Source: JBBSEX01 sp038239345 (GTDB lineage Bacteria; Acidobacteriota; Terriglobia; Bryobacterales; Bryobacteraceae). Taken from it: a stretch of 64,000 bases of DNA. Positions 41,823 to 51,424 of this stretch are shown here, piece after piece. Positions within the stretch are counted from its first letter, which is position 1; every line of letters begins with the position of its first letter. The notes beneath the pieces are model-generated. The model saw only the letters and a program-made list of their open reading frames with translations, did not search any database and was not told where the DNA came from. Location: assembly GCA_038239345.1 (NCBI GenBank), contig JBBSEX010000018.1, positions 47,035 to 111,034 on the forward strand, given 5' to 3'. Position numbers and translations under genes: made by a program.

Positions 41823-42012
41823 GAATTGAGCTCCTCGGAAATCAGGCCGGGCCTTCAGGCACAAACATTCCAGCCCCATTGTGCAACAAACCCGCCCGCC
41901 TTGCGCAACCGAACGATAAACCCTGGCTGGCAACATAATCGTAAAGGCGTCGTTCGCCCCTGCGCGATTGAAAATCACCACTAAACCTTCACAATCTTCC
42001 ACTCGACGCATC

Positions 42013-42040
42013 TTGCAAGGTGCTTTTAGTACCGTATGTG
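42013..42040 (+). promoter_or_regulatory. Candidate sigma-70 promoter of the nuo operon
   Basis: TTGCAA (42013-42018) and TATGTG (42035-42040) are separated by 16 bases. Each matches four or five consensus positions. The AAAGG ribosome binding site and ATG of nuoC at 42058 follow within 20 bases, so the leader would be very short. It is the best pair I see in the glgC-nuoC gap. Confidence 0.3.
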
Positions 42041-42057
42041 ACAATGAAAGGTTCACG

Positions 42058-42597
42058 ATGGCAGACCACCGCAAACCGCCTCCCGCGCCCATGGAGACAG
42101 CTCCATGGCAAGGCGAATTGCCCGCCCAGTTGGCTCGCGAGTTCGGGCCGGGGATCAGCGAGTTTGCCAGTTATCTTGACCAGAACTTTTTAGTGGCCGA
42201 TCCGGAAATCGTGATCCCCCTCATCGAGTTCTTAAAACTGGAAGCCGACTTCGATTATCTTGTCGATATCACCGCCGTCGATCGTCCCGAACGGGAGCGG
42301 CGCTTCGAGTTGATTTACATTCTGTACAGCTTCTCGCGCAATGAACGAATTCGCTTGAAGACTCACATCGCCGATGGCCAGAAACCACTCTCCGCCGTGG
42401 CCGCATTCCCTGGCGCGGATTGGTTCGAGCGCGAAGTTTTCGACCTGTTCGGAATCGAGTTCGCCGGGCATCCAAACATGAAGCGCATCCTGCTTCCCGA
42501 GGAATGGGAAGGCCACCCATTGCGCCGCGATCATTCCATCACCGGAATGGATCAGCGCTGGGTGCGCGAAAATCTCGGCATTGAGAGCGGACAGTAG
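42058..42597 (+). CDS. nuoC: NADH-quinone oxidoreductase subunit C
   Basis: A 179-residue peripheral-arm subunit of complex I. Diagnostic segments are FDYLVDITAVDRPERERRFELIY (shown as FDYLVDITAVD and RRFELIYILYS), RLKTHIADG, and the family signature WFEREVFDLFGIEFAGHPN with the closing EGHPLRRDH. It starts at ATG 42058 with AAAGG 6 bases before it, which removes a non-conserved 30-residue extension. It heads a nine-gene operon and is followed by nuoD after 6 bases. The usual preceding genes nuoA and nuoB are replaced here by divergent glgC. Confidence 0.95.
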   Translation: MADHRKPPPAPMETAPWQGELPAQLAREFGPGISEFASYLDQNFLVADPEIVIPLIEFLKLEADFDYLVDITAVDRPERERRFELIYILYSFSRNERIRLKTHIADGQKPLSAVAAFPGADWFEREVFDLFGIEFAGHPNMKRILLPEEWEGHPLRRDHSITGMDQRWVRENLGIESGQ

Positions 42598-42603
42598 CAA
42601 AGC

Positions 42604-43713
42604 ATGGCGGAATCTATTCTCGACTCGTCGGAACTGGTGCTCAACATGGGTCCCCAGCACCCATCCACGCACGGCGTTTTGCGCGTCATCTTGAAGTTGG
42701 AAGGCGAACGCGTGATCGATACCGAATGCGTGATCGGTTACCTCCATCGCGGCGTGGAAAAGATCGCCGAGAATCGCACCTACGCGATGTTCGCGCCCTA
42801 CGTCGACCGCATGGATTATATTTCAGCGGTCTCTAACGGACTCGGTTATGTACTCGCCGTCGAGAAGCTGCTGAAAGCCGAAGCTACCCCTAGAGCGCAG
42901 GCCATACGCGTCATTCTTACGGAACTAAATAGGATCGCCAGCCATCTGATTTGGCTTGGCACGCACGCCCTCGATCTCGGCGCCATCACGCCGCTGTTCT
43001 ACACCATGCGCGAGCGCGAAGAGGTCCTCAAGATTTTTGAGAACTACTGCGGCGCCCGCTTAACCACCCACGCCTTCCGTATTGGTGGCTTGCAGTATGA
43101 GTTATACGACGGCTTCGAAGAACAGGTGAAGCAATTTTGCGCGATGTTTCCGGCGCGCGTGGATGAATATGAAGAATTGCTCAGCGGCAATCGTATTTGG
43201 ATTGAGCGACTCACCGGCGTCGGTATTCTTACGGCCGAACAGTGCAAGCAATATGGCGTTACGGGTCCGGTTCTGCGGGCGGCGGGGGTGAAGTGGGATT
43301 TGCGGAAGGCGCAACCCTATTCCGGTTACGATCAATACGATTTCGATATTCCCACGCGGCAGAATGGCGACTCGTTTGACCGCTACATCGTGCGCCTGCA
43401 GGAAATGCGCCAGTCTGTCCGCATCATCAACCAGGCTGTGAATCGAATTCCGATTGGTCCCATCATGGCGAAGGTGCCAAAGGTGATCAAGCCGCTGGTT
43501 GGCGAGGCGTACGTATCTATCGAAGCGCCCAAAGGCGAACTGGGTTATTACATCGTCAGCGATGGCACTCTCAATCCCTATCGCGTTCGCGTGCGGCCGC
43601 CATCGTTCGCCAATTTGCAGGCGTTGCGGATGATGGCCAAGGGCGCGTTGATCGCCGACGTGGTGGCCATTATCGGAACCATCGACATCGTGCTGGGGGA
43701 AGTGGACCGGTGA
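42604..43713 (+). CDS. nuoD: NADH-quinone oxidoreductase subunit D
   Basis: A 369-residue 49-kDa-type subunit that forms part of the quinone-binding site. It has LNMGPQHPSTHGVLR, TECVIGYLHRGVEKIAE, the hydrogenase-derived region RLTGVGILT and the C-terminal GDIDIVLGEVDR-like ending IIGTIDIVLGEVDR. The quinone-site His and Tyr of the HPSTHG and MDYISA segments are present. The stop overlaps the GTG of nuoI. Length is slightly below the Escherichia form because nuoC and nuoD are separate here. Confidence 0.96.
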   Translation: MAESILDSSELVLNMGPQHPSTHGVLRVILKLEGERVIDTECVIGYLHRGVEKIAENRTYAMFAPYVDRMDYISAVSNGLGYVLAVEKLLKAEATPRAQAIRVILTELNRIASHLIWLGTHALDLGAITPLFYTMREREEVLKIFENYCGARLTTHAFRIGGLQYELYDGFEEQVKQFCAMFPARVDEYEELLSGNRIWIERLTGVGILTAEQCKQYGVTGPVLRAAGVKWDLRKAQPYSGYDQYDFDIPTRQNGDSFDRYIVRLQEMRQSVRIINQAVNRIPIGPIMAKVPKVIKPLVGEAYVSIEAPKGELGYYIVSDGTLNPYRVRVRPPSFANLQALRMMAKGALIADVVAIIGTIDIVLGEVDR

Positions 43714-44165
43714 TCAAATTCCTCCGTACATTTTTGCTGATCGACTTGTTGCAAGGGCTCTGGGTGACGTTTCGAAATCAGAATCCGAACAAGATTTATA
43801 CCGAGCAGTATCCGCTGGAACGGCCGGCGGTTTCCGAACGATTCCGCGGCGCGCCCCGGCTGAACATCAATCCCGAAAATGGCGAGACGCTGTGCATCTC
43901 CTGCGATCTATGCGCCATCGCCTGTCCGGAAAATCTGATCGTCGTCACCAGCGTCCGGAATCCGCAAACACGGCGTAAGGATCTCACGGATTTTACTTAT
44001 GATCTCTCGCGCTGCATGTTTTGCGGGCTGTGCGAAGATGCTTGTCCGGTTGACGCCCTGGAATTGACGCAGGATTTTGAACTCGCGAGCTACTCCCGCG
44101 AAGGCGCCATCTGGGATCGGCAGATGCTGGAAGAAGGGCCGCATCCGAAGCGGTATCTGGAATAA
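43710..44165 (+). CDS. nuoI: NADH-quinone oxidoreductase subunit I
   Basis: A 151-residue ferredoxin-like subunit with two 4Fe-4S motifs, CISCDLCAIACP (near residue 63) and CMFCGLCEDACP (near 102), which pass electrons toward N2. The N-terminal amphipathic helix LRTFLLIDLLQGLWVTF anchors it at the membrane. The start is GTG 43710, overlapping the TGA of nuoD. It is followed by nuoJ after 4 bases. In most bacteria nuoH precedes nuoI; here nuoH is at the end of the operon. Confidence 0.95.
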   Translation: MIKFLRTFLLIDLLQGLWVTFRNQNPNKIYTEQYPLERPAVSERFRGAPRLNINPENGETLCISCDLCAIACPENLIVVTSVRNPQTRRKDLTDFTYDLSRCMFCGLCEDACPVDALELTQDFELASYSREGAIWDRQMLEEGPHPKRYLE

Positions 44166-44169
44166 AAGA

Positions 44170-44688
44170 GTGGATACGAATCTCTTAGACGCGCTGTTTT
44201 TCTATGCCTTCGCGCTGCTGACGCTTACCGGAGCGGTCTTCACGATTACCCGTAACAGCGCCGTGCGCAGCGCCATCTGGCTGATCGTCTCGCTGCTTGG
44301 CGTCGCCGGTCTGTTTCTGCTGGCGAAAGCGGAATTCCTTTTCACAGTCCAGATCATCCTCTATATCGGCGGCATCATGCTGCTGTTCCTGTTCGTCATC
44401 ATGCTGGTGAATCTGGATCAGGCATCGAAGCAACGGCAGTTCCTGAAGCAGTGGCCGGCGGCTGTGCTATCGGCCATCGCCGTGGGCGCGGAGATTTTCT
44501 ATATCGTGCGGAAAGGCTCCGCGAAGTTCCCCTTGCCACTGGCGGTTCGCGCGACGAAGAGCATCGGGAATACGGAAAGAATCGGCGCGGTTCTATTTCA
44601 CGATTATCTTCTGCCGTTTGAAATCGCCAGCATTCTATTGTTGGTTGCCGTAGTCGGATCGGTCGTGATGGCGAAGGATCGGGCGTAA
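44170..44688 (+). CDS. nuoJ: NADH-quinone oxidoreductase subunit J
   Basis: A 172-residue membrane subunit with five predicted membrane helices. The third helix region VQIILYIGGIMLLFLFVIML contains the conserved Tyr and Gly turn (pi-bulge) of NuoJ that lies at the E-channel junction. The start is GTG 44170 (VDTNLLDALFFY); the reading frame extends further up but is not conserved. Its TAA overlaps the ATG of nuoK. It forms part of the proton-pumping arm. Confidence 0.94.
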   Translation: MDTNLLDALFFYAFALLTLTGAVFTITRNSAVRSAIWLIVSLLGVAGLFLLAKAEFLFTVQIILYIGGIMLLFLFVIMLVNLDQASKQRQFLKQWPAAVLSAIAVGAEIFYIVRKGSAKFPLPLAVRATKSIGNTERIGAVLFHDYLLPFEIASILLLVAVVGSVVMAKDRA

Positions 44689-44999
44689 TGTTTTATCCCA
44701 TTACCACCGGACATTACGTGGCGCTTAGCACGGCGCTCCTGCTCATCGGCTCGATCGGCGTGCTGACGCGCCGCAACATCGTAATCATTCTAATGTCCAT
44801 TGAGCTTATCCTCAACGCCGTTAACCTGAATCTGATTGCGTTTTCCCACCATTTTGATAACGTCAATGGACAGATCTTCGCGATCTTTGTGATCGCCGTC
44901 GCCGTTGCCGAAGCCGCCGTGGGGCTGGGCATCCTGATCGCTGTGTTCCGCAATCGCGGGACTGTGTTGGCCGACGAGATCGACCTGATGAAATGGTGA
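44688..44999 (+). CDS. nuoK: NADH-quinone oxidoreductase subunit K
   Basis: A 103-residue membrane subunit with three helices. It carries the two buried Glu positions of the family, one in IILMSIELILNAVNL and one in AVAVAEAAVGLGI, that form the E-channel to the antiporter-like subunits. Length is typical. ATG 44688 overlaps the nuoJ stop by one base, and its own stop overlaps the nuoL start by seven bases, so translation is tightly linked. Confidence 0.96.
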   Translation: MFYPITTGHYVALSTALLLIGSIGVLTRRNIVIILMSIELILNAVNLNLIAFSHHFDNVNGQIFAIFVIAVAVAEAAVGLGILIAVFRNRGTVLADEIDLMKW

Positions 45000-46879
45000 A
45001 TCTCGCAATCATCCCCCTGCTGCCCCTGTTGGGAGCTGTGCTGATGCTGCTTGCCGGCCGCCGGTTGCCGCGGGCCGCCGTAAGTATCGTCTGTTCCGGC
45101 GTAATATTGGCTTCGTTTTGTTACGCCGCCTTCGCAACCTCTAACCTGCAAGGCGGATCTGCCGAAACGATTGTCGCCCCATGGTTGCCCAACTTCCAGA
45201 TCGAGTGGGGCTTCCTGCTGGATCGTCTAAGCGCGGTGATGGTTCTGATCGTCACTGGAGTGGGATTCCTGATTCACGTCTATTCCATCGGCTACATGCG
45301 CCAGGAAGACGGCTATTATCGCTACTTCGGCTATCTCAATCTCTTCGTATTTTTCATGCTCCTGCTGGTGCTGGCGAACAACTACGTTCTGCTCTTCGTG
45401 GGATGGGAAGGCGTCGGTTTGTGCAGTTATCTGCTCATCGGGTTCGACTTCAAACGCAAGTCCGCCACCAACGCTGGAATGAAAGCATTTCTTGTGAATC
45501 GCCTGGGCGATGCGGCCTTCCTTCTCGGAATGCTTTTATTAAGCAGTTACGGAGCGCTCCATTTCACCGATCCTCATCGGGCATTACCGGCGCTAGCTGG
45601 TTTGCTGCTGTTCATCGGAGCCGTGGGGAAGTCGGCGCAATTTCCTTTGCACGTGTGGTTGCCGGACGCGATGGAAGGGCCCACGCCCGTCTCCGCCCTG
45701 ATTCACGCCGCCACTATGGTGACTGCCGGCGTCTACGTCATGGTGCGATCCGCCGCGCTGCTCACGCCGGATGTCGCCTCCCTAATTGCCGTCAGCGGAG
45801 CCTTTACCGCGATCTTTGCGGCCTCCATCGCCATCGTTCAGAACGATATCAAACGCGTCCTCGCTTACTCCACCATCAGCCAGCTGGGATTCATGTTCAT
45901 GGCAGTCGGAGTTGGCGCATACAACGCCGCCATCTTTCATCTGTTCACCCATGCCTTCTTCAAAGCGCTTCTCTTCCTGGCGGCGGGCAGCGTGATACAC
46001 GCCCTATCCGGGGAACAGGATTTGCGCAACATGGGCGGACTCAAAGCGAAGCTCCCCATCACCCACTGGACCATGCTGATCGGCACGCTGGCCATCGCCG
46101 GAGTGCCCGGATTCGCTGGCTTCTTTTCCAAGGACGAAATTCTCGTGCAGGCCTACGGTGGGTCCACGGCTCTCTATGTAACCGGCGTGATCACGTCGCT
46201 AATGACTTGCTTCTACATGTTCCGCATGCTGTATCTGGCCTTCTATGGCGAGCCTCGCGCCGATATCGGCAAAGCCCATGAGTCCCCCGCCAGCATGACG
46301 GCGCCGTTAGGAATACTTGCCCTCGCCAGCATTTTCGCCGGCTGGATTGGGATACCGGGATCCTGGACGTTTTTCGGTGACGGCTTTCGCGCCTTCCATA
46401 CGTGGCTGGGACCTGGATTCAACGTTCCCGCCGGAAGCGAAGCTGGTACCGAATGGCTTCTGATCCTGATCCCAGCGGCGATGATTCTGCCCGGCTGGTT
46501 GCTCGCCCGTCGCTTCTATCTCGCCGAAGGTTCCGGCCCGCTCTATCGCGCGCTAATTAACAAGTGGTACGTCGATCAAATCTATAACGCGGTATTTGTT
46601 CGCGGATTCGCGCTCGGTGGCGGCGCCGCGCTATCGCTCTTCGACCAAAAAGTTGTCGACGGCGGCGTCAACGGCGCGGCCTGGTTCACGCGCTTCACGT
46701 CGAAGCTGTCCATCTGGTGGGACATTTGGATCGTCGACGGCGTGGTTAACCTTACCGCCGCGACCGTGAAACTGGCCAGCTATCCCGCAAGATTTTTGCA
46801 GACCGGACACGTGCAATCCTACGCCCTTGTTTTCGTGGTCGGCGTCCTTACGGTGTTCGGATATTACCTGGTCCACTAG
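44993..46879 (+). CDS. nuoL: NADH-quinone oxidoreductase subunit L
   Basis: A 628-residue antiporter-like subunit with about 16 membrane helices and the long lateral helix near the C-terminus. Key motifs are FVGWEGVGLCSYLLIGF with the conserved Glu, FLVNRLGDAAF, the Lys region GAVGKSAQFPLHVWLPDAMEGPTPVSALIHA (in two pieces, GKSAQFPLHVWLPDA and GPTPVSALIHA), and QNDIKRVLAYSTISQLG. It translocates protons distally in the membrane arm. nuoM starts 3 bases after the stop. Confidence 0.96.
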   Translation: MVNLAIIPLLPLLGAVLMLLAGRRLPRAAVSIVCSGVILASFCYAAFATSNLQGGSAETIVAPWLPNFQIEWGFLLDRLSAVMVLIVTGVGFLIHVYSIGYMRQEDGYYRYFGYLNLFVFFMLLLVLANNYVLLFVGWEGVGLCSYLLIGFDFKRKSATNAGMKAFLVNRLGDAAFLLGMLLLSSYGALHFTDPHRALPALAGLLLFIGAVGKSAQFPLHVWLPDAMEGPTPVSALIHAATMVTAGVYVMVRSAALLTPDVASLIAVSGAFTAIFAASIAIVQNDIKRVLAYSTISQLGFMFMAVGVGAYNAAIFHLFTHAFFKALLFLAAGSVIHALSGEQDLRNMGGLKAKLPITHWTMLIGTLAIAGVPGFAGFFSKDEILVQAYGGSTALYVTGVITSLMTCFYMFRMLYLAFYGEPRADIGKAHESPASMTAPLGILALASIFAGWIGIPGSWTFFGDGFRAFHTWLGPGFNVPAGSEAGTEWLLILIPAAMILPGWLLARRFYLAEGSGPLYRALINKWYVDQIYNAVFVRGFALGGGAALSLFDQKVVDGGVNGAAWFTRFTSKLSIWWDIWIVDGVVNLTAATVKLASYPARFLQTGHVQSYALVFVVGVLTVFGYYLVH

Positions 46880-46882
46880 ACG

Positions 46883-48373
46883 ATGCCCGGCCACTTACTC
46901 AGTCTCGTTCTGTTCACGCCGCTGGCCGGTATGCTGCTTCTTCTGGCCATTCCCGGCAGTCAAAAGAAGCTCATCCGCCTCTTTGCCAATCTCGTTACGC
47001 TAGCCGGATTCCTGATATCCCTTCCGCTCTGGTTCCACTACGACGCCGGCGCAACGGCCTTCCAATTTGTCGATCATTTGCCCTGGATTCCTTCTATCGG
47101 CGCGGAATATTTTATCGGTGTCGATGGCATCAGTCTGTTGCTCGTTCTTCTTACGACGCTCTTCGGATTTCTTGCCACGCTCTGTTCCTGGAACTCGGTG
47201 GACGAACGTCACAAAGAATATTACGCGATGTTCCTGCTTCTGCAAACAGGCATGATCGGCGTCTTCGTATCACTCGATTTCTTCCTCTTCTACGTCTTCT
47301 GGGAACTCGTGCTGATTCCGATGTACTTCATCATCGGCATCTGGGGCGGCACGCGCAAGCTGTACGCCGCCATCAAGTTTTTCCTTTACACCGCGGCCGG
47401 CAGTGTCCTGATGCTGCTTGGAATTCTGGCGCTCTACTTCCAATATCACCAGCAGTTCGGCGCTTACACGTTCGACGTGACGAAGCTCGCCAGCCTGCAC
47501 ATGACGCCCGGCGTCGAGCAATGGATTTTCTGGGCGTTGTTTCTTGGCTTCGCCATCAAAGTGCCGATGTTCCCCTTTCACACGTGGTTGCCCGACGCCC
47601 ACGTGGAGGCTCCCACCGCCGGCTCCGTGATCCTCGCCGCGGTCATGTTAAAGATGGGGACTTACGGCTTCATCCGCTTTTCCCTTCCTCTGCTGCCCCA
47701 TGCCTCCAGCGAGCCGTGGATCGTCCAAACCATGGCCGTCCTGTCCATCGTCGCCATCATCTATGGAGCGCTGGTCAGCCTGATGCAGAAAGATTGGAAG
47801 AAGCTCATCGCCTATTCTTCCGTCAGCCACATGGGATTCTGCACACTCGGCATCTTCGCCCTAAATCACGATGGCATCGCCGGCAGCGTCATCCAGCAGT
47901 TGAATCACGGCATTTCTACCGGGCTCCTCTTTCTCCTGATTGGCGTCATCTATGAACGCCGTCACAGCCGTGAGATTTCGGCATACGGCGGCATCGCTAG
48001 CGTCATGCCAAACTATGCCGTCGTCTTTGCCATTGCCATGCTCAGCTCCGCCGGCTTGCCACTGTTGAACGGCTTCATCGGCGAGTTCACTATTCTCTCG
48101 GGCGCGTTTCAGGTGAATCGAATCTGGGCCGCCTGTGCCGTTCTGGGCATCGTTCTTGGCGCGGCCTATCTGCTGTGGCTCTATCAACGCACGATGCTTG
48201 GCGAAATTACTAACGAAAAGAATCGCTCGCTCACTGACCTCAGCCTGCGCGAATGGGCGATATTCCTGCCGCTGCTGGCGCTCATTTTTTGGATCGGAAT
48301 CTATCCCAAGCCTTTCTTCGACATTCTCGATAAACCGGTCGGCGCTATCGTCGAACGCGTGCACCCGAAATGA
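46883..48373 (+). CDS. nuoM: NADH-quinone oxidoreductase subunit M
   Basis: A 496-residue antiporter-like subunit with 14 predicted helices. It shows FYVFWELVLIPMYFIIGIWGG with the conserved Glu, FAIKVPMFPFHTWLPDAHVE with the central Lys, and MQKDWKKLIAYSSVSHMGF, all family hallmarks. The gene lies between nuoL (3-base gap) and nuoN (4-base overlap, ATGA). Confidence 0.96.
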   Translation: MPGHLLSLVLFTPLAGMLLLLAIPGSQKKLIRLFANLVTLAGFLISLPLWFHYDAGATAFQFVDHLPWIPSIGAEYFIGVDGISLLLVLLTTLFGFLATLCSWNSVDERHKEYYAMFLLLQTGMIGVFVSLDFFLFYVFWELVLIPMYFIIGIWGGTRKLYAAIKFFLYTAAGSVLMLLGILALYFQYHQQFGAYTFDVTKLASLHMTPGVEQWIFWALFLGFAIKVPMFPFHTWLPDAHVEAPTAGSVILAAVMLKMGTYGFIRFSLPLLPHASSEPWIVQTMAVLSIVAIIYGALVSLMQKDWKKLIAYSSVSHMGFCTLGIFALNHDGIAGSVIQQLNHGISTGLLFLLIGVIYERRHSREISAYGGIASVMPNYAVVFAIAMLSSAGLPLLNGFIGEFTILSGAFQVNRIWAACAVLGIVLGAAYLLWLYQRTMLGEITNEKNRSLTDLSLREWAIFLPLLALIFWIGIYPKPFFDILDKPVGAIVERVHPK

Positions 48374-49836
48374 ACGAGTATTACCGCCCATCCGATCATT
48401 TCGCGTTGCTGCCCGCGCTGATGCTGGCTTTATTCGGATGCGCCATCCTTCTGTTGGAATTCCTACTCGCGGAGCGGCCGAAACAGAAGCGCTGGTTGCT
48501 CGGCGTCGCGATGGTGGGCCTGGGCTTCACGGGGCGCGCTCTGTGGATGCAGCACCAGCGCCTTGCCGCCGGTATCGATATGATTGTCGCCTTCGATGGC
48601 GCCCTCACTATTGACGGCTTCGCATTGTTCTTCAACTGGCTGTTCCTGATCACCTCGGCGATTGTGATGCTCATCTCCTATCGCTATCTGGAAATTGAGA
48701 ACGAACATCACGGCGAATACTACGGTCTGATTCTGCTTGCCCAATGCGGCATGTTTTTTCTCGCCGCCGGAACCGACTTGATCACCATCTTCACCGGTCT
48801 GGAGCTGATGTCGCTCAGCTTTTATGTGCTGGTCGGCTTCCTCCGTCATGAACGGCGATCCAACGAAGCGGCGATGAAATATTTCCTGCTTGGCGGATTC
48901 TCCAGCGGATTTCTTCTCTTCGGATTTTCGCTGCTCTATGGACTCTCCGGTTCTACTAACCTGGCCCAGATCGCCGGCGCTATCTCGTCGCGCCAATCGG
49001 GCGATGCGCTAACGTTCCTCGCGCTGGCCATGACCGCCATTGGACTGTTCTTCAAGATCTCCGCCGCACCCTTCCACAGCTGGGCCCCCGATACGTACGA
49101 AGGCGCGCCCACTGCCATCACCGCCTTTCTTTCCGTGGGTTCTAAAACGGCTTCCTTCGCGCTTCTAATGCGCTTGTTCCTTGATCCGTTCCGCTCGGCC
49201 GAGCCCGTCTGGCAGGGACTGTTAATCGCCGCCGCGCTGGCCAGCCTTACCATCGGCAATCTTGGCGCCATCACCCAAACGAACATCAAGCGGCTACTGG
49301 CCTACAGCTCCATCTCCCATGCCGGCTACATTTTGCTGGGGCTGGTCTCCGGCAACCGCACAGGACTCGAAGGCGTCGCGGTCTATCTGCTGGTTTATAC
49401 GTTCACCAATCTCGGCGTGTTCCTGGTCATCGTCGGCATGCGCCGCCGTGGTTTTCTTGGTGAGAATATAGAAGACCTTTCGGGCCTGATGCGAACGCAT
49501 CCCGCTTATGCCGTGTGCATGCTGATCTTCCTGGTCTCGCTTGCCGGTCTTCCGCCCACCGCCGGATTTCTGGGCAAATACTACATCTTCCTTTCGCTGA
49601 TTGAGACCGGCCATTATGTCCTCGCGGTTATCGGCACGCTCTACGTCGCCGTATCGCTCTATTACTATTTCCGAATCGTGAAAAGCATGTTCGCCGGCGT
49701 GTCCGATACACCCGCCCAAATCTCATTCAGCTTCGGCTTACGGCTCGCCCTGGGCATCACCGGAGTGCTCACGCTCGGCATCGGAATTTATCCCGAGCCG
49801 TTTCTGCGCTTCGCCGCCACATCGCTACTCAAATGA
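48370..49836 (+). CDS. nuoN: NADH-quinone oxidoreductase subunit N
   Basis: A 488-residue antiporter-like subunit with about 14 helices. Motifs are FTGLELMSLSFYVLVGF with the Glu, FFKISAAPFHSWAPDTYEGAP (in the FKISAAPFHSW and DTYEGAPT parts) with the Lys, and TQTNIKRLLAYSSISHAGY. ATG 48370 overlaps the nuoM stop; its own TGA overlaps the nuoH ATG (ATGA). In the usual bacterial order nuoN is last, but here nuoH follows. Confidence 0.96.
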   Translation: MNEYYRPSDHFALLPALMLALFGCAILLLEFLLAERPKQKRWLLGVAMVGLGFTGRALWMQHQRLAAGIDMIVAFDGALTIDGFALFFNWLFLITSAIVMLISYRYLEIENEHHGEYYGLILLAQCGMFFLAAGTDLITIFTGLELMSLSFYVLVGFLRHERRSNEAAMKYFLLGGFSSGFLLFGFSLLYGLSGSTNLAQIAGAISSRQSGDALTFLALAMTAIGLFFKISAAPFHSWAPDTYEGAPTAITAFLSVGSKTASFALLMRLFLDPFRSAEPVWQGLLIAAALASLTIGNLGAITQTNIKRLLAYSSISHAGYILLGLVSGNRTGLEGVAVYLLVYTFTNLGVFLVIVGMRRRGFLGENIEDLSGLMRTHPAYAVCMLIFLVSLAGLPPTAGFLGKYYIFLSLIETGHYVLAVIGTLYVAVSLYYYFRIVKSMFAGVSDTPAQISFSFGLRLALGITGVLTLGIGIYPEPFLRFAATSLLK

Positions 49837-51002
49837 CGGCGATCTTCTCCAATCCGTGGTTTGTGCCGGTGCTGCTGACGCTAGCGATCATCCTCGTCTT
49901 TCCGCTCGTAGCGGGCTATCTGGTCCTGCTGGAACGCAAAGTTCTGGCCGATTTCCAGGTCCGCCTCGGACCGATGCGCGTAGGTCCACACGGCTTGCTC
50001 CAACCCATCGCCGATGCGCTCAAGCTGCTGCTGAAGGAGGATGTCATCCCGCTTGAGGCCGATCGCGCGGTCTTCTGGTTTGCCCCGATGATTTCCACCA
50101 TTACCGCGCTGACGGCTTTCGCTGTGCTCCCGTTTAGCGCCACTCTTTTCGTGGCCGATGTCAATGTCGGTTTGCTGGTGATCTCTGCCACGTCGTCTGT
50201 CGGCATTCTCGGCATCATCCTTGGCGGTTGGGCGTCGAACAGCCATTACCCGCTGCTGGGCGCTCTGCGCAGCGCGGCCCAACTGATCAGCTATGAGGTG
50301 GCCTTATCGCTGGCGTTACTCTCGGCCGTGATGTCGGCCGGAACGCTCAGCATGGTTCGTATCGTGGAAACGCAACAGGTCCGCCATATCTGGATCGTCT
50401 TCGACAATTACGGCTTCATGATTCTGCCTTTCATGCTATATCTGATCGCCGCTGTCGCCGAAACCAATCGCATCCCCTTTGATTTGCCGGAAGCCGAGTC
50501 CGAACTGGTCGCCGGTTTCCACACCGAATACAGCGGGTTCCGTTGGGCGCTATTCTTCCTCGCCGAATACGCCAATATTTTCGTCGTGGCGGCAGTGGTG
50601 GTCGTGGTGTTCTGGGGCGGCTGGCTGCGGCCCTTTCCGAACTCCGCCTGGCTCGGCTGGCTTGACTTGGCGATTCCGCTGCTAACGCTCGCCGGTTCGG
50701 GGTTGGGGTGCGTCCCACTCGCGCTGAAGCTGCGAAATCCCCTCCAGAAGATCACGCTGATCCTTGTAGCCGTTGTATTGATCGCCCTTGGCGGGATGTT
50801 CCTCATTCCCCCAATCGGTAAGATCCTCATCGGGCCTTATTGGTTCTTCTTGAAAGTATCGGTAATTGTCTACCTGATGATCTGGCTGCGCGGGACATTC
50901 CCCCGCTTTCGCTACGATCAGCTCATGAATATCGGGTGGAAATGGCTAATCCCCCTGTCGATTGGGGCGATCCTTGTAAACGCCGTTTTGGGGATGCTTT
51001 AG
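49833..51002 (+). CDS. nuoH: NADH-quinone oxidoreductase subunit H
   Basis: A 389-residue membrane subunit that, with nuoB and nuoD, makes the quinone chamber. It has VAGYLVLLERKVLADFQVRLGPMRVGPHGLLQP (as LLERKVLADFQVRLGP and GPHGLLQP), the acidic loop ETNRIPFDLPEAESELVAGFHTEYSG (as NRIPFDLPEAESELV and GFHTEYSG) and the C-terminal RGTFPRFRYDQLMNIGWK. The length is at the upper end for the family. The operon ends here: its stop overlaps by 4 bases the stop of a convergent small membrane protein. Confidence 0.96.
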   Translation: MTAIFSNPWFVPVLLTLAIILVFPLVAGYLVLLERKVLADFQVRLGPMRVGPHGLLQPIADALKLLLKEDVIPLEADRAVFWFAPMISTITALTAFAVLPFSATLFVADVNVGLLVISATSSVGILGIILGGWASNSHYPLLGALRSAAQLISYEVALSLALLSAVMSAGTLSMVRIVETQQVRHIWIVFDNYGFMILPFMLYLIAAVAETNRIPFDLPEAESELVAGFHTEYSGFRWALFFLAEYANIFVVAAVVVVVFWGGWLRPFPNSAWLGWLDLAIPLLTLAGSGLGCVPLALKLRNPLQKITLILVAVVLIALGGMFLIPPIGKILIGPYWFFLKVSVIVYLMIWLRGTFPRFRYDQLMNIGWKWLIPLSIGAILVNAVLGML

Positions 51003-51271
51003 GAGCGGGAAATTCGCCGCGCCCGAAGGAACGCCGAAATTCCGTAAATGCCCAATAGCAAGCCGAATCCGCCGCACGACACCAGCAGTACAACGGCTCC
51101 GAAGTCTTCCTGCAGGTTGCCCGCCCGGCGTACCGTGGCCCCGATGATGAACACCGCCAGCACCACGAACAGGAATCCAATCATCTGGTTCCAAAGGATG
51201 CGCATCGGCCGCGCGACCCCCGGAATCACGTGCTTCATGAATTTGCCCGCGACGTCCTTCACGCTTCCCAT
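50999..51271 (-). CDS. Small two-helix membrane protein
   Basis: A 90-residue hypothetical with two hydrophobic segments, MIGFLFVVLAVFIIGATV and GAVVLLVSCGGFGLLLGIYGI, and a basic C-terminus (FLRARRISRS). AAGGG stands 8 bases before ATG 51271. It is convergent with nuoH, the two stops overlapping. No family is recognised; a role near the membrane arm of complex I cannot be inferred from position because it is on the opposite strand. Confidence 0.65.
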   Translation of the reverse strand: MGSVKDVAGKFMKHVIPGVARPMRILWNQMIGFLFVVLAVFIIGATVRRAGNLQEDFGAVVLLVSCGGFGLLLGIYGISAFLRARRISRS

Positions 51272-51424
51272 GGTAACAACCCTTGGCAGGCAATGCGGAT
51301 TTTAGTAGAATCGCTGGCAAGTGCAAACATCGTCCGTACTTACTGAAACTAACGCGCCGCCGCTGACATCTCTCAGAACAGGGAATGTTATGCTGAAACT
51401 GGCCCGAAAGAAGGGGGCGTAATT

